From positions 1 through 64,000 of the forward strand of contig DF237074.1 in NCBI GenBank assembly GCA_000708835.1: a stretch of DNA of 64,000 nt, given 5' to 3'. The stretch is from Klebsormidium nitens (lineage: Eukaryota; Streptophyta; Klebsormidiophyceae; Klebsormidiales; Klebsormidiaceae). Numbering within the stretch: the stretch's first letter is position 1; the number at the start of each line of letters is the position of its first letter. This document shows positions 39,501 to 51,700 of this stretch, piece by piece. The notes under the pieces were generated by a model. It was given only the letters and a program-made list of their open reading frames with translations. It was not told the DNA's origin and did no database searches. Made by a program: the position numbers and the translations under genes.

Positions 39501-42500
39501 AAATTACCGTCCTACTTTGGCCCCGCAGTACGTCAAGATTCACGTGGGGCCCCGCTCGGCACAGACACGCGTGATCAAGCACGAGCTGAACCCGGAGTGG
39601 AACGAGGTGTTTGCCTTCAACAAGGCCCCCGGCTCGGGAAGCGACCAGAACCACATCGACCGGGAGACGGGGGTGCTCGAGCTCAGCGTCTGGGACGAGG
39701 TAAGAATCCTCAGGACTTCGGTGTCGCCCCTTTTGAGGATTTAGGGATTTGCTTGAGATGCGTTCTGCCCAACTCGGCAGGAGAGAACGCGGAAGCAAGT
39801 TAACACCAGTGTGCCAGCTTCTATGGAATGAGCGGCAATTTGTCGGCCTAGAGAAAGTTTGAACGTCACGCTGCCAGGCAAATACAGCCTTACTCCTTGG
39901 TTTTACTCCTGGAAACAGTTGGTGGTCGTAGCTGAGTCGTAGCTGAGTCGTAGCTGAGTCATAGCTGAGAGTCACACAGACCGTTTTTTTTTCCACTCGC
40001 CATGCTTCAAGTGATCGTTCGAACCCGGAAGTCCAGCTTTGTTTGGCGCCTGTTTTAGCAGAGTGAAAGCGACGCCACGTTCTAGATCCGGAAAACATCA
40101 GCCGCGCCAGCTTGTGCGCGGCTGTAGCCCAGAACGTATACTTGGGGCAAGGTTCTGAAGTATTGCTGTTCCTGGACAGTTGCGCCTCGCTTCGACGGGA
40201 AACCCTCGCGCGCTCGCCGTTCGCAATTACTCGCTTCTTCTGACGTCGCTCGTTGTCGAGCTTTGCCAGCGTACTGTTCAGAGACTGAGTGGAGGCTTTC
40301 CCCATGCCATTCGGCTTCAGACCTCTCGGAATCCCTTTTCGGCGATCGTTCGCTGTTGAGAGTGATAAGTTCACAAAATTCTGAGAGAAAATTCTGAGGA
40401 ATCAGGAGAATGCTGTTCTCATGCCACTCAGCCTAGAGGTCGGCCCCTCACAAAAGCTCTGCCGCTTTTTGCGCAGGACTTTCTGACGGCGGACGACTTC
40501 TTGGGCCAGATCCAGATTCCGCTGCACTCAGTGCCGATGCGTGTGTACCCCGAAAAGGGCGTCGACCCGCAGTGGTTCAAACTAGAGAGGCGGTCGCTCA
40601 AGGACGCGGTCAAAGGTGGGCGCATGGCCTAGCGCACCCTGAACCGGAGAATTCTAATTGGACGGCTCGGTTTTCTCGTGATACCCTAGCTGCAAAGCTA
40701 CGAGGAAATTGAATCGCGGAGGGATCGACTGAGAAGCCCTGCTGCCTTTCTGTCCTGATCTATATTTTACTCACAAGCTCATTCTCTGGGACGAGCAATT
40801 TCGCGCCAATGTTCTGGGCCCATGCCGCGTTGAAGCTCGCTAGCCCAGGGTTTTCAGGTCCAGTGGAATAGACAAGGCCGAGAAACGAGTCGAAGGGTTC
40901 ACAAATCTTGTTGCTGACGCGAGCAATCAGCTTGTGCGCTCGTCCTCGGTATCCTACCCGGTGGAAAGGCGGCTCTGTTTCTTGAAATCACCTTGCTCAA
41001 CCCTTGCCCTTGCCCCCCCCCCGCAGGCGACATCATGGTGGCGGTGTGGTTCGGCACGCAGTCCGACGAGGCGTTCGCGAGCGCGTGGCAGTCGGACACG
41101 GGGGGGCTGCCCCAGTTCCGGTCCAGATCATATGCGACCCCCCGGATGTGGTACCTCCGGGTGACCGTCATCGAAGCGCAAAACCTCACGGCGACCGACG
41201 CAGGCGGGAGCGACCCGGTAAGAGTGTGTTGGAGTCGCCCGTTATTTCAGCTAGACGACACGTTGACGTGGAGCTTTTGCGCGATGATCTGGTTCGGTTA
41301 AGTGGACGATTTGTCGTTTTTCCTACCCGTGCTTATGCTTCTTTCAACCCAGGCCGGGCATGGCATCCATACGAATTCCACAGCCCCAGTGTCTGTTAGG
41401 AATACAGGATCAACTGTGAACTCTCACATCCGCTCCACAAAAGCCCCTTTCAATCTTCCCCCCGTCTTCGACGACCGAGTCCCGGCAATAGCGTTACGAG
41501 TATTGCCGCAGCGCTGACTATCACAGTTTCGTCTCCCGCCTTTGTTCGTCAAGGTCAAGCTCAGCTCCACGCAAGAAGCGCGAACCAAGTCGCAGCCATC
41601 GCTCGACTCCCATTCCGTTTCAGTGAGACCCGACCGAGAACTAGAACCTCCCTGGTTATGCTAACATGTGCTCCTCTTCCTCGCCCCTTCTAGTTCGTCA
41701 AGGTCAAGCTGGGCTCCACGCAAGAGGCGCGCACCAAGCCGCAGGCCTCCACGCTGAACCCTGTGTGGAAGGAGGACCTGTTCTTCGTTGTGGCGGAGCC
41801 GTTCGAGGACTCGCTGCTGCTCACGGTCGCCGACTTTAATCCGTACAGCGCAAACGACTTCCTGGGGCAGATCCGGATCCCGCTGGGCAGCATCGAGACG
41901 CGGCTGACCAACCGGGAGGTCGGCTCACGGTGAGCGGGACACGTGGCGGAGTGTGGCTTGAAATAGAGTGGCGTTGAGTGGAGTTTGATTTTATCGGAGC
42001 AAAAGAAGGGAACGCTGTTCTCAGTTGTGCCGATGCTGTGCCCAAACGTACATTCTAATTTGCTCTTTACAGAGTCCGAACGTACTCAAATGGTTTCCGT
42101 GACCGGAGCTTTCTTTTGTTTTTTGAGCCCAGCACAAGCCAAAAGCGCTTTGAACCAGTCCCCGCGCTTTTTCCCCTCTGGTTATTGAAGAGGTGCTGCT
42201 ACGCAGGCTGATGACTGTGCAGTGCTCCAATGACAATTCTCGTAGCCCACTAGTAGCACAAGTCTTTCCCAATCCTCATGTCAAGGCCTCTTTGCTTCCA
42301 GACCGAGTCTCCACAGCCCTGCCACGCCTTAGTTTTGGTGCTCGCTCTCCCTGAGCCCCTCCCAGTCCTTAAACAGGTCGTAGTGGGACATGTTTCACGC
42401 AACGATGTCGCAGTCGCTCGCAATTGCCATGTGGCCTGATTCCACAGCGAACGAACAGTCCATACCCTTGACGGGATTGTCCCTGCAAGCCACGTGGGGT

Positions 42501-45500
42501 AGACGCCCCCTTAAAATCTTCACATGGAGTTCCCCCGTCTCAAAATCCTCATATGGAGCCCCCCCCCTTCCCCCGACAGGTGGTACGCTCTCGACAAGGG
42601 CGACAACCGACGCGCCGTCAGCGGGCGGCTCCACCTGCGGCTCGTGTTCGAGGGGGGGTACCATATCAACGACGGCTCGGTCACGCACAACAGCGATTCG
42701 CGCCCCACCGCCAAGCAGCTGTGGCGGCCCCCAATTGCAACTCTTGAGCTGGGGATCATCGGTGCGGCGGGGCTGCCGATCATGAAGACGAATAGCGCGA
42801 CTGGGGGGGGTACGACGGACGCGTATGTCGTGGCCAAGCACGGGAAGAAGTGAGGAGGCTCAGCTTTTGATGATACAGAGTTTGGAACGGGGGTCCCGAT
42901 TGTGGGGCTGGGTTGTGTTCGTCGGGCCGCACGCCGGGCTCGTACCACTGTGGTGTGGTTTGTTAGAGAGAATTGAGAGAACTTCAGTCTGTCTGGGCCC
43001 TTTCTATAGTGAGTTTGTGGCAAAGCATTTGGGGGCAACAGCAATCACCGCGCAGGTGAAGAGAGGCACAAGTCGTCCGCAGGGGCAGTACGAGCTTGCA
43101 TGCTCTCCCTCTTGGAGTTGGTTCCTTGCTGAATCCGGGGCACAGGGTTGCCTTCGTAGAAATCCGAACCGCAAAGGAGGAGACGCACTTGCTTCCCTAT
43201 CGGCGGTCTCGGGCACGCCAACGGTAAATTTTGGTTTCTTGGAACTCAAACGGCATCCTCGCTGAGTAAGAGCGCCTCTAGGTGGATGCGCATAGCACGA
43301 TGGAAAACGGACGCAGCTACATTCCATAGCCGGAGACTGAAATCGGTAGGATCCTATAATCCTGGTTGTGCTCTGTTTGCAGGTGGGTGCGCACAAGAGG
43401 CACAAATTTTTGCATAGCGCAGAATCGTACAACTCACAAGTCAGATCCCTGGAATCCCCAGATAATGAAGCAAATGGCCCCCCCTCTGGTTGCAGGTGGG
43501 TGCGCACGCGCACTGTGAAGGACGAGAGCGCGCCGCTGTGGAACGAGCAGTACACGTGGGACGTGCACGAGCCGTCCACGGTGCTCACCATCGGCGTCTT
43601 CGACAACCAGCACACGCGCCACACCGCGCTCGAAAAGGCGCGCAACAATAAGGACAAGCCGCTCGGCAAGGTGAGGTTCAAGAAAAGACAGTCCGCCATT
43701 TCAGGACTCTGCTTTCATGGACTTTAGGTAATTAGTGGATCATGCAACTGCAAAAACAGCCGCGGGGCAACGTGGAGGGCGGCTGGAAGAGATCGTCGCA
43801 TTTAGCATCATAGCGGTTTGGGGTGTTGTGAGCGGTTAGGTGTTGCGAGGACGATCCTTGAGGAAAAAGTCGGAAACCCACTCTTTTCAGGGGCCATATT
43901 TTCTCCTTTTGAATCTTGACAAACCAACGGGCGAAAAGCCCTGTTTTCTTCGAATCCTAAGAGCCCGAATTGAAAACCCTCAGAACCCTTAAAACCTGTT
44001 TCGTTCAGATGCGCATCCGGCTGTCGACTCTGGAGGGCAACAAGGTGTACCGCGGCTCGTTCCCGCTTTTTTTGCACAAGAAGCGCATCACTCCAATGGG
44101 CACCCTCGACCTCGCCATCCGCTTCACGTACCCGTCCTCCCTCCCCATTCTGCGCCAGTACCTGCGCCCCGTTCTTCCTGCGATGCACTACCTAGATCCT
44201 ATCGGAAAAGACGCGGCGGAGACGCTGCGGATCTCAGCGATGAATCTGGTGGCAGACCGGTTGGCGAAGTATGACCCGCCGCTGCGGCGAGAAGTGGTGG
44301 AGTATATGCTGGACACGGACGAGATGCTGTTCACGATGCGGCGCATACGGGCCAACTGGAACAGAATCAAGGTGGGTTCGAGGGTTTTGAGTCTCGGCCA
44401 CTTGCGTTTCGGCCATTCTCTGTACTTGCATGTTTGCGATCGTCAGTGGCTGCGTGGGTTTAAGGCGTGGGAACTCGAGACAATTGGCTTCACGTGAGTC
44501 GCCTCTTCCTGCTCTTCTCTCCTCTTGCATGTCTGCGATTTCTGGTGACTTTTGCGTTCCTTGCTTCTGTGTCATCATGCCATGTCTGCGTTTGTCGGAG
44601 CTTTCAAGATTGGGAACATGCACAGAATTGATATGTGCAGCGCAGCACGTTGCAGCAGCGGGGCCATGCTGACCGCAGCAAGGTGGGCTTGTCCTCTATG
44701 AAGCTCTTCTTGATTTCCTTCCAGAATTGGAACTCCCCCTCGCAAATGTTCATCCCAAAACCGTTCCCCCTTCTTCCGCACAGGCCGTCTTTTCGGGCGT
44801 CCCGTGGGCGCTGCAGCAGTTCAACCGCGTATGTCAGTCTAAGATTCCTTCCCCCCCTCCCAGTAGCTTGTTTGTTTCGATTGTTGCGAATCTTACTCCC
44901 AACACCTTTCCCCCACTTTCGCGCAGGCCGTATTCACGGGCGTCCTGTGGGCGCTGCAGCAGTCAACCAGGTGTGCCAGTCTTAACATCTTTCCCCCACC
45001 AAAGTAGCTTGTTTGTCTTGTTTTCTTTTTTTTCTTGCGAGTCTTCATTCACCCCCCCCACTTCCGCGCAGGCCGTCTTCTCGGGCGTCCCGTGGGCACT
45101 GCAGCAGTTCAACCGGGTGTGCCAGTGGCGCAGCCCCCCCCTGACGCTGACCGTGCACGGGGTGTTCATCTTCATGGTCCTGCGCCCGCACTTCATCCTG
45201 CCCACCGTTCTCGCCATGCTCGTTGGCAGGGGGGCCTTCTACTTCCAGCACCGGCCGCGGGGGCCCGCCAGCATGGACCCCCGGTTATCGGGTAAGCCCC
45301 AAAATTTATGAGTGATATTGCAGTTTCCCAAATGACAAGGCCTTCAAATCTCAAGCCTAGCCTTGTTCAGGATCTATGTGCCTCGTACTACTCCAATGAG
45401 TCGCGTTTGCAGAAGCTAGCGACGTGGGCAGCACTTGATTCGGCCTCGTCCTTTGGACGGGCATTCGGTGTCGACACAGAAAAAAACTTTGAACGGACTG

Positions 45501-47342
45501 CAAGCTGGGCTGCAGTCATGCCCCAGTCTCATACAGCAAATCATTGAAACCTCAATCATTGAAACCTCGACGGCCCTCGGGGTTATGATCCGACGACGAA
45601 GCTTCGAGGTTGATCGCACAAGACGAAGCGTGCCTTGTAGGGTTGCGCTCTGTCAAGCAATGAGCCTGACCGGAGCTGAGGTATGCATAACCGGAGGGTG
45701 CTTATGCGTGCAGGCGGCGAGGAGCCGGAGGATGACGTGGACGACGAGGAGGACGAAGAGGAGCTGATGAAGGGCAAAGATAAGACGTCCATCAAGGTCA
45801 TCCAGAACCCGTACCGCAACTACAAGGTGCGCCTCAGTACATCAAAACCCGTTCCTAAAGTCCAGCGGTCTTTGCGGAAAGCAACGTTGGGTTTGCAGCG
45901 CTCCGAGTACTTCGCAGAGTCACGTGCCAAAAGTAGACAGAACGTCATACTAGATGTGAAGAAGACATATACTTCGCTTGCTTTTAATAAAATTGCGGTT
46001 CCTCAGTCCGTTTTGAAGTGCGGTTTGCGCTCTGCCAGGCCTTATCTGGACTCTGTCCCGGTAAATCGCCCTGTCTTGCTTTATCAGGCATTTCGGAGAG
46101 AATGGTCGAAGTCTCCGTGGAAGACTTTTAGGCGCTAACAGGCGATTCGACATTCTCACCAATCCCCGGTGCTTCTGTTGGAGGCAGCTCGCTCCTGACC
46201 TCACCCTCACCTTCGGTAAATCCCCTTCGAAGTGGACCGCCTCCTTTCAATAACACGTCGAATCCGCACCGCGTGCAGATCATCAAGGCGCGCTTTGACA
46301 AGATGAAGGGCTACGCGGCGCTGGTCCAGAACATTCTGGGCCAGATCGCGGCCCAGGGGGAGCGCCTGACCGCGCTCCTCGAGTGGCGCGACCCGCGCGC
46401 GTCCACGGCCTTCTGCTCCTTCTGCGCCATCATGGCCGTCTTCCTCTTCTTCGCGCCCATCAGGTGCGCGCGCAATTCATACTAAAAACCTAAAACCCTG
46501 AAATCCTGTAACCCGAAAACCCGACAAGTCTAGGGCCCTGAAACCACGCCGCGTTTTATGTGCGGCTTTCAGGGGTAAGATGTCACGGCTGGTGACGGAC
46601 TAGTCACTAAGGGTATTATTCGACAGTCAGAGGGTATGATTGCAGCGGGAGAGAACTTTTTGCTCCTTCTTCGTGCACAACAGGTGCGGGTCCCGGGGCT
46701 GATTCAACTAGTTGTGCTGCTATTCAACAGCTGTCGCAACGGCTCCTCTGGCTTTTGTGCTACTTTATTAATTTCAAAGCGTGCGAAAGTGTGGAGCTTA
46801 GAGGTTCATCTTTGTTGCCTCTGAAATTTTGAAATGTGGTGATGAATAGCTGCAGTTTGGGCTGTCGGTTTAAAACGGCTTGCTTTTCATGTCCACCTCA
46901 CATTTGTTCCGGAAGACACGATTGGCACTAAGCTCTGCAAGGAATATTTAGTGTGCACCGAAGACTAGCATTAGAACTTTGGTCGCAGTTCAATCGACTC
47001 TCGAATGAAAGGTGGGGTGCTTTGTGGGGTCATTCGTGGTACCTTTCGCTCCGATAGGGCTGACCAGCCACCCTTTTGAGCTCCGTGTGCTTGAAGCGGC
47101 CCTGCCGTTCCAGCCACCCCCTTTGTTCTGCCGGCATCAATAAAGCGGCCGCTGTCCATCAAGTTACTCAACGGCAAGGCAACGCCATTTTTTCGCTTAC
47201 CGGGCTTGCTTCTGTCCCCAGGTACGTCGCCATTTTGGTGGGCTGCTTCATCATGCGCCACCCGCGCTTCCGCAACCCCCTCCCGCCCGCCCCCGTGAAC
47301 CTCTTCCTGCGGTTGCCGTCGTTGGAGGACCGGATCATTTGA
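36522..47342 (+). CDS. MCTP: MCTP: multiple C2 domain and transmembrane region protein
   Basis: Plant-type MCTP (QUIRKY/FTIP family): an ER-anchored protein whose C2 domains contact the plasma membrane; in land plants it tethers ER and plasma membrane at plasmodesmata. Fifteen exons: 36522-37013, 37593-37664, 38258-38502, 38853-39144, 39529-39699, 40477-40615, 41027-41217, 41694-41929, 42580-42849, 43496-43670, 44009-44371, 45072-45291, 45714-45826, 46279-46463, 47222-47342; 1,094 aa with all phases consistent. An acidic/Ser-rich N-terminus of about 135 residues precedes four C2 domains: SSDPFCI...LNPLWDEEF, GTSDPYVKI...LNPEWNEVF, GGSDPFVKV...LNPVWKEDL, and GTTDAYVVAKHGKKWVRTRT. The C-terminal phosphoribosyltransferase-C-like region has YDPPLRREVVEYMLDTDE and two hydrophobic hairpins (~905-945, ~1030-1070). 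Introns 7, 9 and 11 contain copies of following exon heads. Confidence 0.93.
37059..37130 (+). repeat. 20-bp minisatellite in MCTP intron 1
   Basis: About three and a half units of GGTGCATAGGCTATCCT plus a 3-bp spacer; the third unit is diverged. Confidence 0.8.
39927..39970 (+). repeat. 11-bp tandem repeat in MCTP intron 5
   Basis: Three exact copies of CGTAGCTGAGT followed by one diverged copy. Confidence 0.85.
41545..41605 (+). repeat. duplicate of the MCTP exon 8 head in intron 7
   Basis: About 60 bp are close to 41694-41754, offset 149 bp. The copy still reads FVKVKLSSTQEARTKSQPS against FVKVKLGSTQEARTKPQAS in the true exon. The acceptor AG is lost (TTTG in place of CTAG), so it should be spliced out. 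Confidence 0.85.
42511..42567 (+). repeat. two-copy 29-bp repeat in the intron 8 tail of MCTP
   Basis: AAAATCYTCAYATGGAGYYCCCC occurs twice at a 29-bp offset, just before the exon 9 acceptor (42577-42579). It has lengthened the pyrimidine tract. Confidence 0.7.
43378..43398 (+). repeat. echo of the MCTP exon 10 head in intron 9
   Basis: TGCAGGTGGGTGCGCAC is identical to the acceptor and first codons of exon 10 at 43491-43507. The offset is 113 bp. The acceptor AG is intact, but the match fades after about 17 bp. Confidence 0.65.
44695..45126 (+). repeat. three tandem intron-tail/exon-head units before MCTP exon 12
   Basis: CAGGCCGT starts at 44781, 44924 and 45069, so offsets are 143 and 145 bp. 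Each unit has about 90 bp of pyrimidine-rich intron tail plus about 50 bp coding for AVFSGVPWALQQFNRVCQ. The third is the functional exon 12. The first is still open in frame, has an acceptor, and contains GTATGT after AACCGC, so it could act as a 45-nt cassette exon. The second has a 1-nt deletion. Confidence 0.9.
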
Positions 47343-48744
47343 CGAGGGGTGCGCCGGAAGTCGGGTGGTTAGAAAGTAGGGCCGGCCGATGGTCGGGGTG
47401 CGTGAGCTAGTTTCAGCGGAAGCTAATATTCAGCGCAACGGTCTGGATCAGTGTAAAAACCGGGATTTGCAAATTCGTTGGCCGCGATGTGTTCAAATAT
47501 CGGATTCTGGGGGCCTCAGAAGCGCGACACGAGACCCCCGTATGTGGTAAAGGGAGCTTGCTGGGTTGAGATAGGGAGTCGAATGAAGGCTTGCATAGTG
47601 CGTGTACAGACCACTAGCCTGGATAGCAGCGTAGGACAACCGTTGACCGCGTGCAGTCCATTTTTGTCATTGTTCACATAGGTACGTTGAGTCGGATCGC
47701 ACAGGACATTGATCAAGATTGGGCTTACTCTTCCCGATATTTGGCACGGCTGCATGATCAGTTACTTAAAGTTGAAATCTGAACGTAACTGCACGTTGTT
47801 CAGTTGCATGTGACGGCAGCACCGTTCATGACCGGGTTTGGTTGCAACTGCAACACTTCTAGCTCTAGGCACAGTTAACGATGGCCACAGTTTTTGCAAT
47901 CAATGGGTGATATATCGTTACTTTATACGCCAAGGTGTACGTAGCTATACCTTTACTGTGCCGAGGCACACGCGTCAGCGCATGTGCACCACTTGATAAA
48001 AAAATTAAAGTATATCGCGTTTCCCATAGTTGCAGGCCGCGGTATCATTGTCATGATGGCGCGGAAGTGGTGCGGCGCAAGTCTATCATTAAAAGCTGGC
48101 CGGGCCCGGCGCCGCGCTTGTTGACTTTCAATGATCAGCACTCGATCAGACGTAATGATACCCCTCATGCGACTACTATACGCATGATCGACGTGGCTCT
48201 ACTGAACATGACTTTGGCCGCTAGCTGGCCAAGAGCCTACATGCGTGTGGGCGGCGGGCCCATACTTCGGGTTCCCCAACATGCCCAGTGCACCATGCCA
48301 ACTTAAGCGAGCTCAGCCTGCTGTAGCTTGCCCCGGGCCCGGCATGCGCCCATGTACCGGCGTGCAGCTTCCACAATTTAGCACTGGCTGTGAAATCTAC
48401 AGAGAAACACTTTATGATGTGACGATTTGTAATGGCTCTGTGCAGACCATTACGACCCAGTAACTTGTAGGGCTGATCAAATGCCAGACACTCATTCGTC
48501 AGTGCCCGTCAAAGGTGTCGAACCCTGTAAAATGCTATTAGGCAGCACGCCTTCATCTTATAAACATATAACAGCACGCCTACGCAGCATGTATTCTCTA
48601 CCTGCTCTAACCGTTGCCATATTGTGCAAGGAATCAGGGCACTCTCCGACCCGCTACAGTCCGCTTCTCCTGTTCTACCTCGGCTTTCTGAAGGCTCGTA
48701 AAGAGCTCAACCTGCAAAGAAACCGGAAAATTGTCGTGAAGACA
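47343..48744. other. convergent spacer between MCTP and TBCE
   Basis: About 1.4 kb between genes that end toward each other. Only short chance frames are present. It should hold both 3' UTRs; no RNA gene or element recognised. Confidence 0.5.
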
Positions 48745-51700
48745 TCAAAGCCGTGAACCAAGCTCCACCTCATGCTGTCGCCATGCAAGACTGGCAGCGC
48801 TCAGAAGCAAGGCAGATCGACCTCTCGACGGCTGACACGTGTCTTCCTTCCAACCCCGTGGCGCATAGCACGAGTTCTCGTCCACAGTTTGCGGGCTCGC
48901 AAGAATGCTGCTGGTCTGTGCATTCTTCGGGTTTCTCTTTTCGCGGCCAACCTGTTTGAGCTGCTGTTGGAGCCGCCGCTCGTGGTCCGCCTGCGCGGCC
49001 GCCTGCTCCTGCCGTATACTGGCCGCATCCACCTGGAGGAAAAGCTATGGGTTTACGGCGTGACGTCGACCGAGGAGGCTGAAGCCCCCATCTACGATGT
49101 TTTGATCCAAAAGGAGTACCCCTTCTTATCAAGAAATTAAAAAGGTGCCTCCTCCATCGCCCTTGAATTTTGTTACCTGAAGGTGCCCTGACTGGACTCC
49201 GCATGTTTGGGAATCCATTAAATGGACGACAGTGAAGCCGAGGTTCCAGCAGATCGCAAGCAACGGCGCTTGCGAGACGCGACAAGGCGACCATGCAACG
49301 CAAGAAAAAGGGCCCGATTTGCTAAGCCTTGCATCCTGACGGAGAAGTCTGAGCGACTTCGCTAAGTTGCGGGTGCAGAGAAGAAAGAACGGCTAAGAGT
49401 GTGCCCTGATCCCGAACAGTTCCGACTCCAGGCGGGAAAGCAAATATGTTACTCCGGATCCAACGAAGTCGATTCGTCGTTTGACACACGGCGTTTACGG
49501 GATACCGTTTCAACAATCCGGACTCAAATTGGTGAAAGTACCAGCGTGCTCGGTAAACTGCTCTATCAGGTCTTGAACAAGGGTTCTGCTCTGCCCGTCC
49601 GGAGTGGCACTTTCCAGAAGTGATGGCGACTACTCTCAAAGCCTACCTTCTTAAAAAACAGCTCTACGGAGCATACGAAGGGTGCCATGGCCCTCACCTC
49701 GTCGATAAGGATAGTAGCGCTGCTAACAAAGCCTAGACTGCCCAGTGTGTCCTCGTCGCTATCAATAGACGTCGGGTGCGGACTGTCCTGCACGGACACA
49801 TTCGGACGCCAGGGTTATGAAACGGCCATCTTAAAGTTGAGAGCACAAGTTTCCGTGTTTCTGGTCCAGAATGTCCCAAGGTTGTGAACAATATACAAGT
49901 CGTGGAAGTGGGGCCGACTTGTCGAGGAGTGTTTGCTGGAAGAAAAGGTGCTGGATAACAAGGAGCGAAGAATGCGAACAACAGCTTGGAAAGCTGGTTG
50001 AAGCAAGGGTGCAACAGTCAGTTTGCAGTATGGGCGACATATTTGACAACAAGCTACGGCATTCATACATCTTGACTCCTGAGTACTTCACTTTGCGGCG
50101 GAATAACACGAACATTAACCACACTTCTATTTTTTCACAGCCTGCAAGCGGCGTGGCCCGCCTTTCGCTCACCTCCGTGGTGAAGAAGAGCCGCTGTCGG
50201 TCCGCCTTAACCCGGAAAAGTTTCTCGCAGAAGACCCGTAACCGGGCGACGGTGGTAGAAGCCGGCAGCTTCTTGACGATAGGGGCGCGCTCCCCCGCGC
50301 CCGGCGCCACGCAGGTTAGGCTCAAAGCTGGAGAAGGACCGGGTCAAGGGATGACCGGGAGACAGGGCCGGTGGAGCGCTTTGCCGACTAGAAGTTTCAC
50401 TGTTCGAAGGGACCTCTTCTCTCCCGTCTTCTTCAAAGTGCATTTGAAAGATTCCGCTTGGACTTTGCAGACACCACGCAACAAGCGAGTATCATAAAGG
50501 GGAAGGATGGCCGGTATCAGAAAGCGAAGCAAGGGAGACGTTGTATGCTATGTAGCTTGCGGTATATCTCTCGCTCAAGAGGCAGCCTCAGCCAAAGGAA
50601 ACCAGGTCTCGGAGGCCAACAATTTTAGGACAAAGTTCTCAGAGGATACAGCACAGCTCATCCGCCAGGGACTTCTGCGTTGCTGGTCCTCCAGTCAGGT
50701 CTTCCATTACCAGGCCGTACTTCGCTTTCAGCGCCTCGAACCTGCGGGCATAGAAATAAGAACTATCGTCACAATGACGTCAGGTCCAGTTTGAAAAACA
50801 TTTCAGTTACATTGCACACCTTTCGCAGATTGATCAATCTAAGCTCCTCTTAAGACAACAGCAGAGGCTCTTATCAGAATCATCAACTTTGCCTTCGTTA
50901 TCTTCGTCGAGCTTGTATGCGCCAGTGCTTGGGTCGCGCTTTTCAAGCTTGGCACGTGTCTGGGATCTCCTTTGAGAAAGTGGGTCTACGAACCAAGAGG
51001 GTTCAAGAGCTAGAGGGATCACCTTGGATGTTCCGAGTCTTCCTTCCCCTCGAGCTGCTGTGCGATGACGTGGCGGACGTAGCGGACCTCCGAGTCGCGC
51101 CTTTCTCGCGCAGATATCTGGTGTCGGCGACACACTGTCATTCTTTTATTACCACTTATGCCGGCATAGCCCAATTTGGTGCAAGATCAAACTGTGCGTG
51201 GTGAGCTCCTAGTCCCCTTGCGCAAGAGAAGAACCAGCGCTGCCTATTATGGATAAATGGCAAACTCAGGAAACAAGTTGCTCGGTTTCGGCTTTCTTGC
51301 AATCTTCTAATGAAAGCGATCACAACGGAAAGCGCAGCAAAATACTTGGGGTCATGACCAAATTCGACTCTTAACGCTACTCAGAGGCGCAGACGCTGCT
51401 CACATTACTTCCGTTCAAGCAAGTCAGTCCCCCGATCCTGGCAATCAGCATGTAACGGGCCGCGGTGCCTCCCCGAGCGTCGGTCAGGGGGTTGTCTGTC
51501 AGTCGCACCTCCTGCGGGGACAGGGGTAGGGATGCTGTCAGGGACAGCTTTGGGTTTGCGGCACTAGAAGGGTCTCCGCCTGATCTGAAAGTGACTTACA
51601 AATCACCAAGGGCAGAGAATGCAGGTATTTGCATCTTGTTCCTTCGTTACCTGGTCGTGGACCGTTCGTTCAGTCAATCGTACAAATCAAGGCTGCGTAC

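Noticed and set aside
50173-50325. Reading TBCE exon 11 on into ...VSERRATPLAG
   Set aside because: A GTGAGC donor after RLFFTTE joins exactly to DSPHPTSIDSDED, which restores the conserved ubiquitin-like end; reading on does not.
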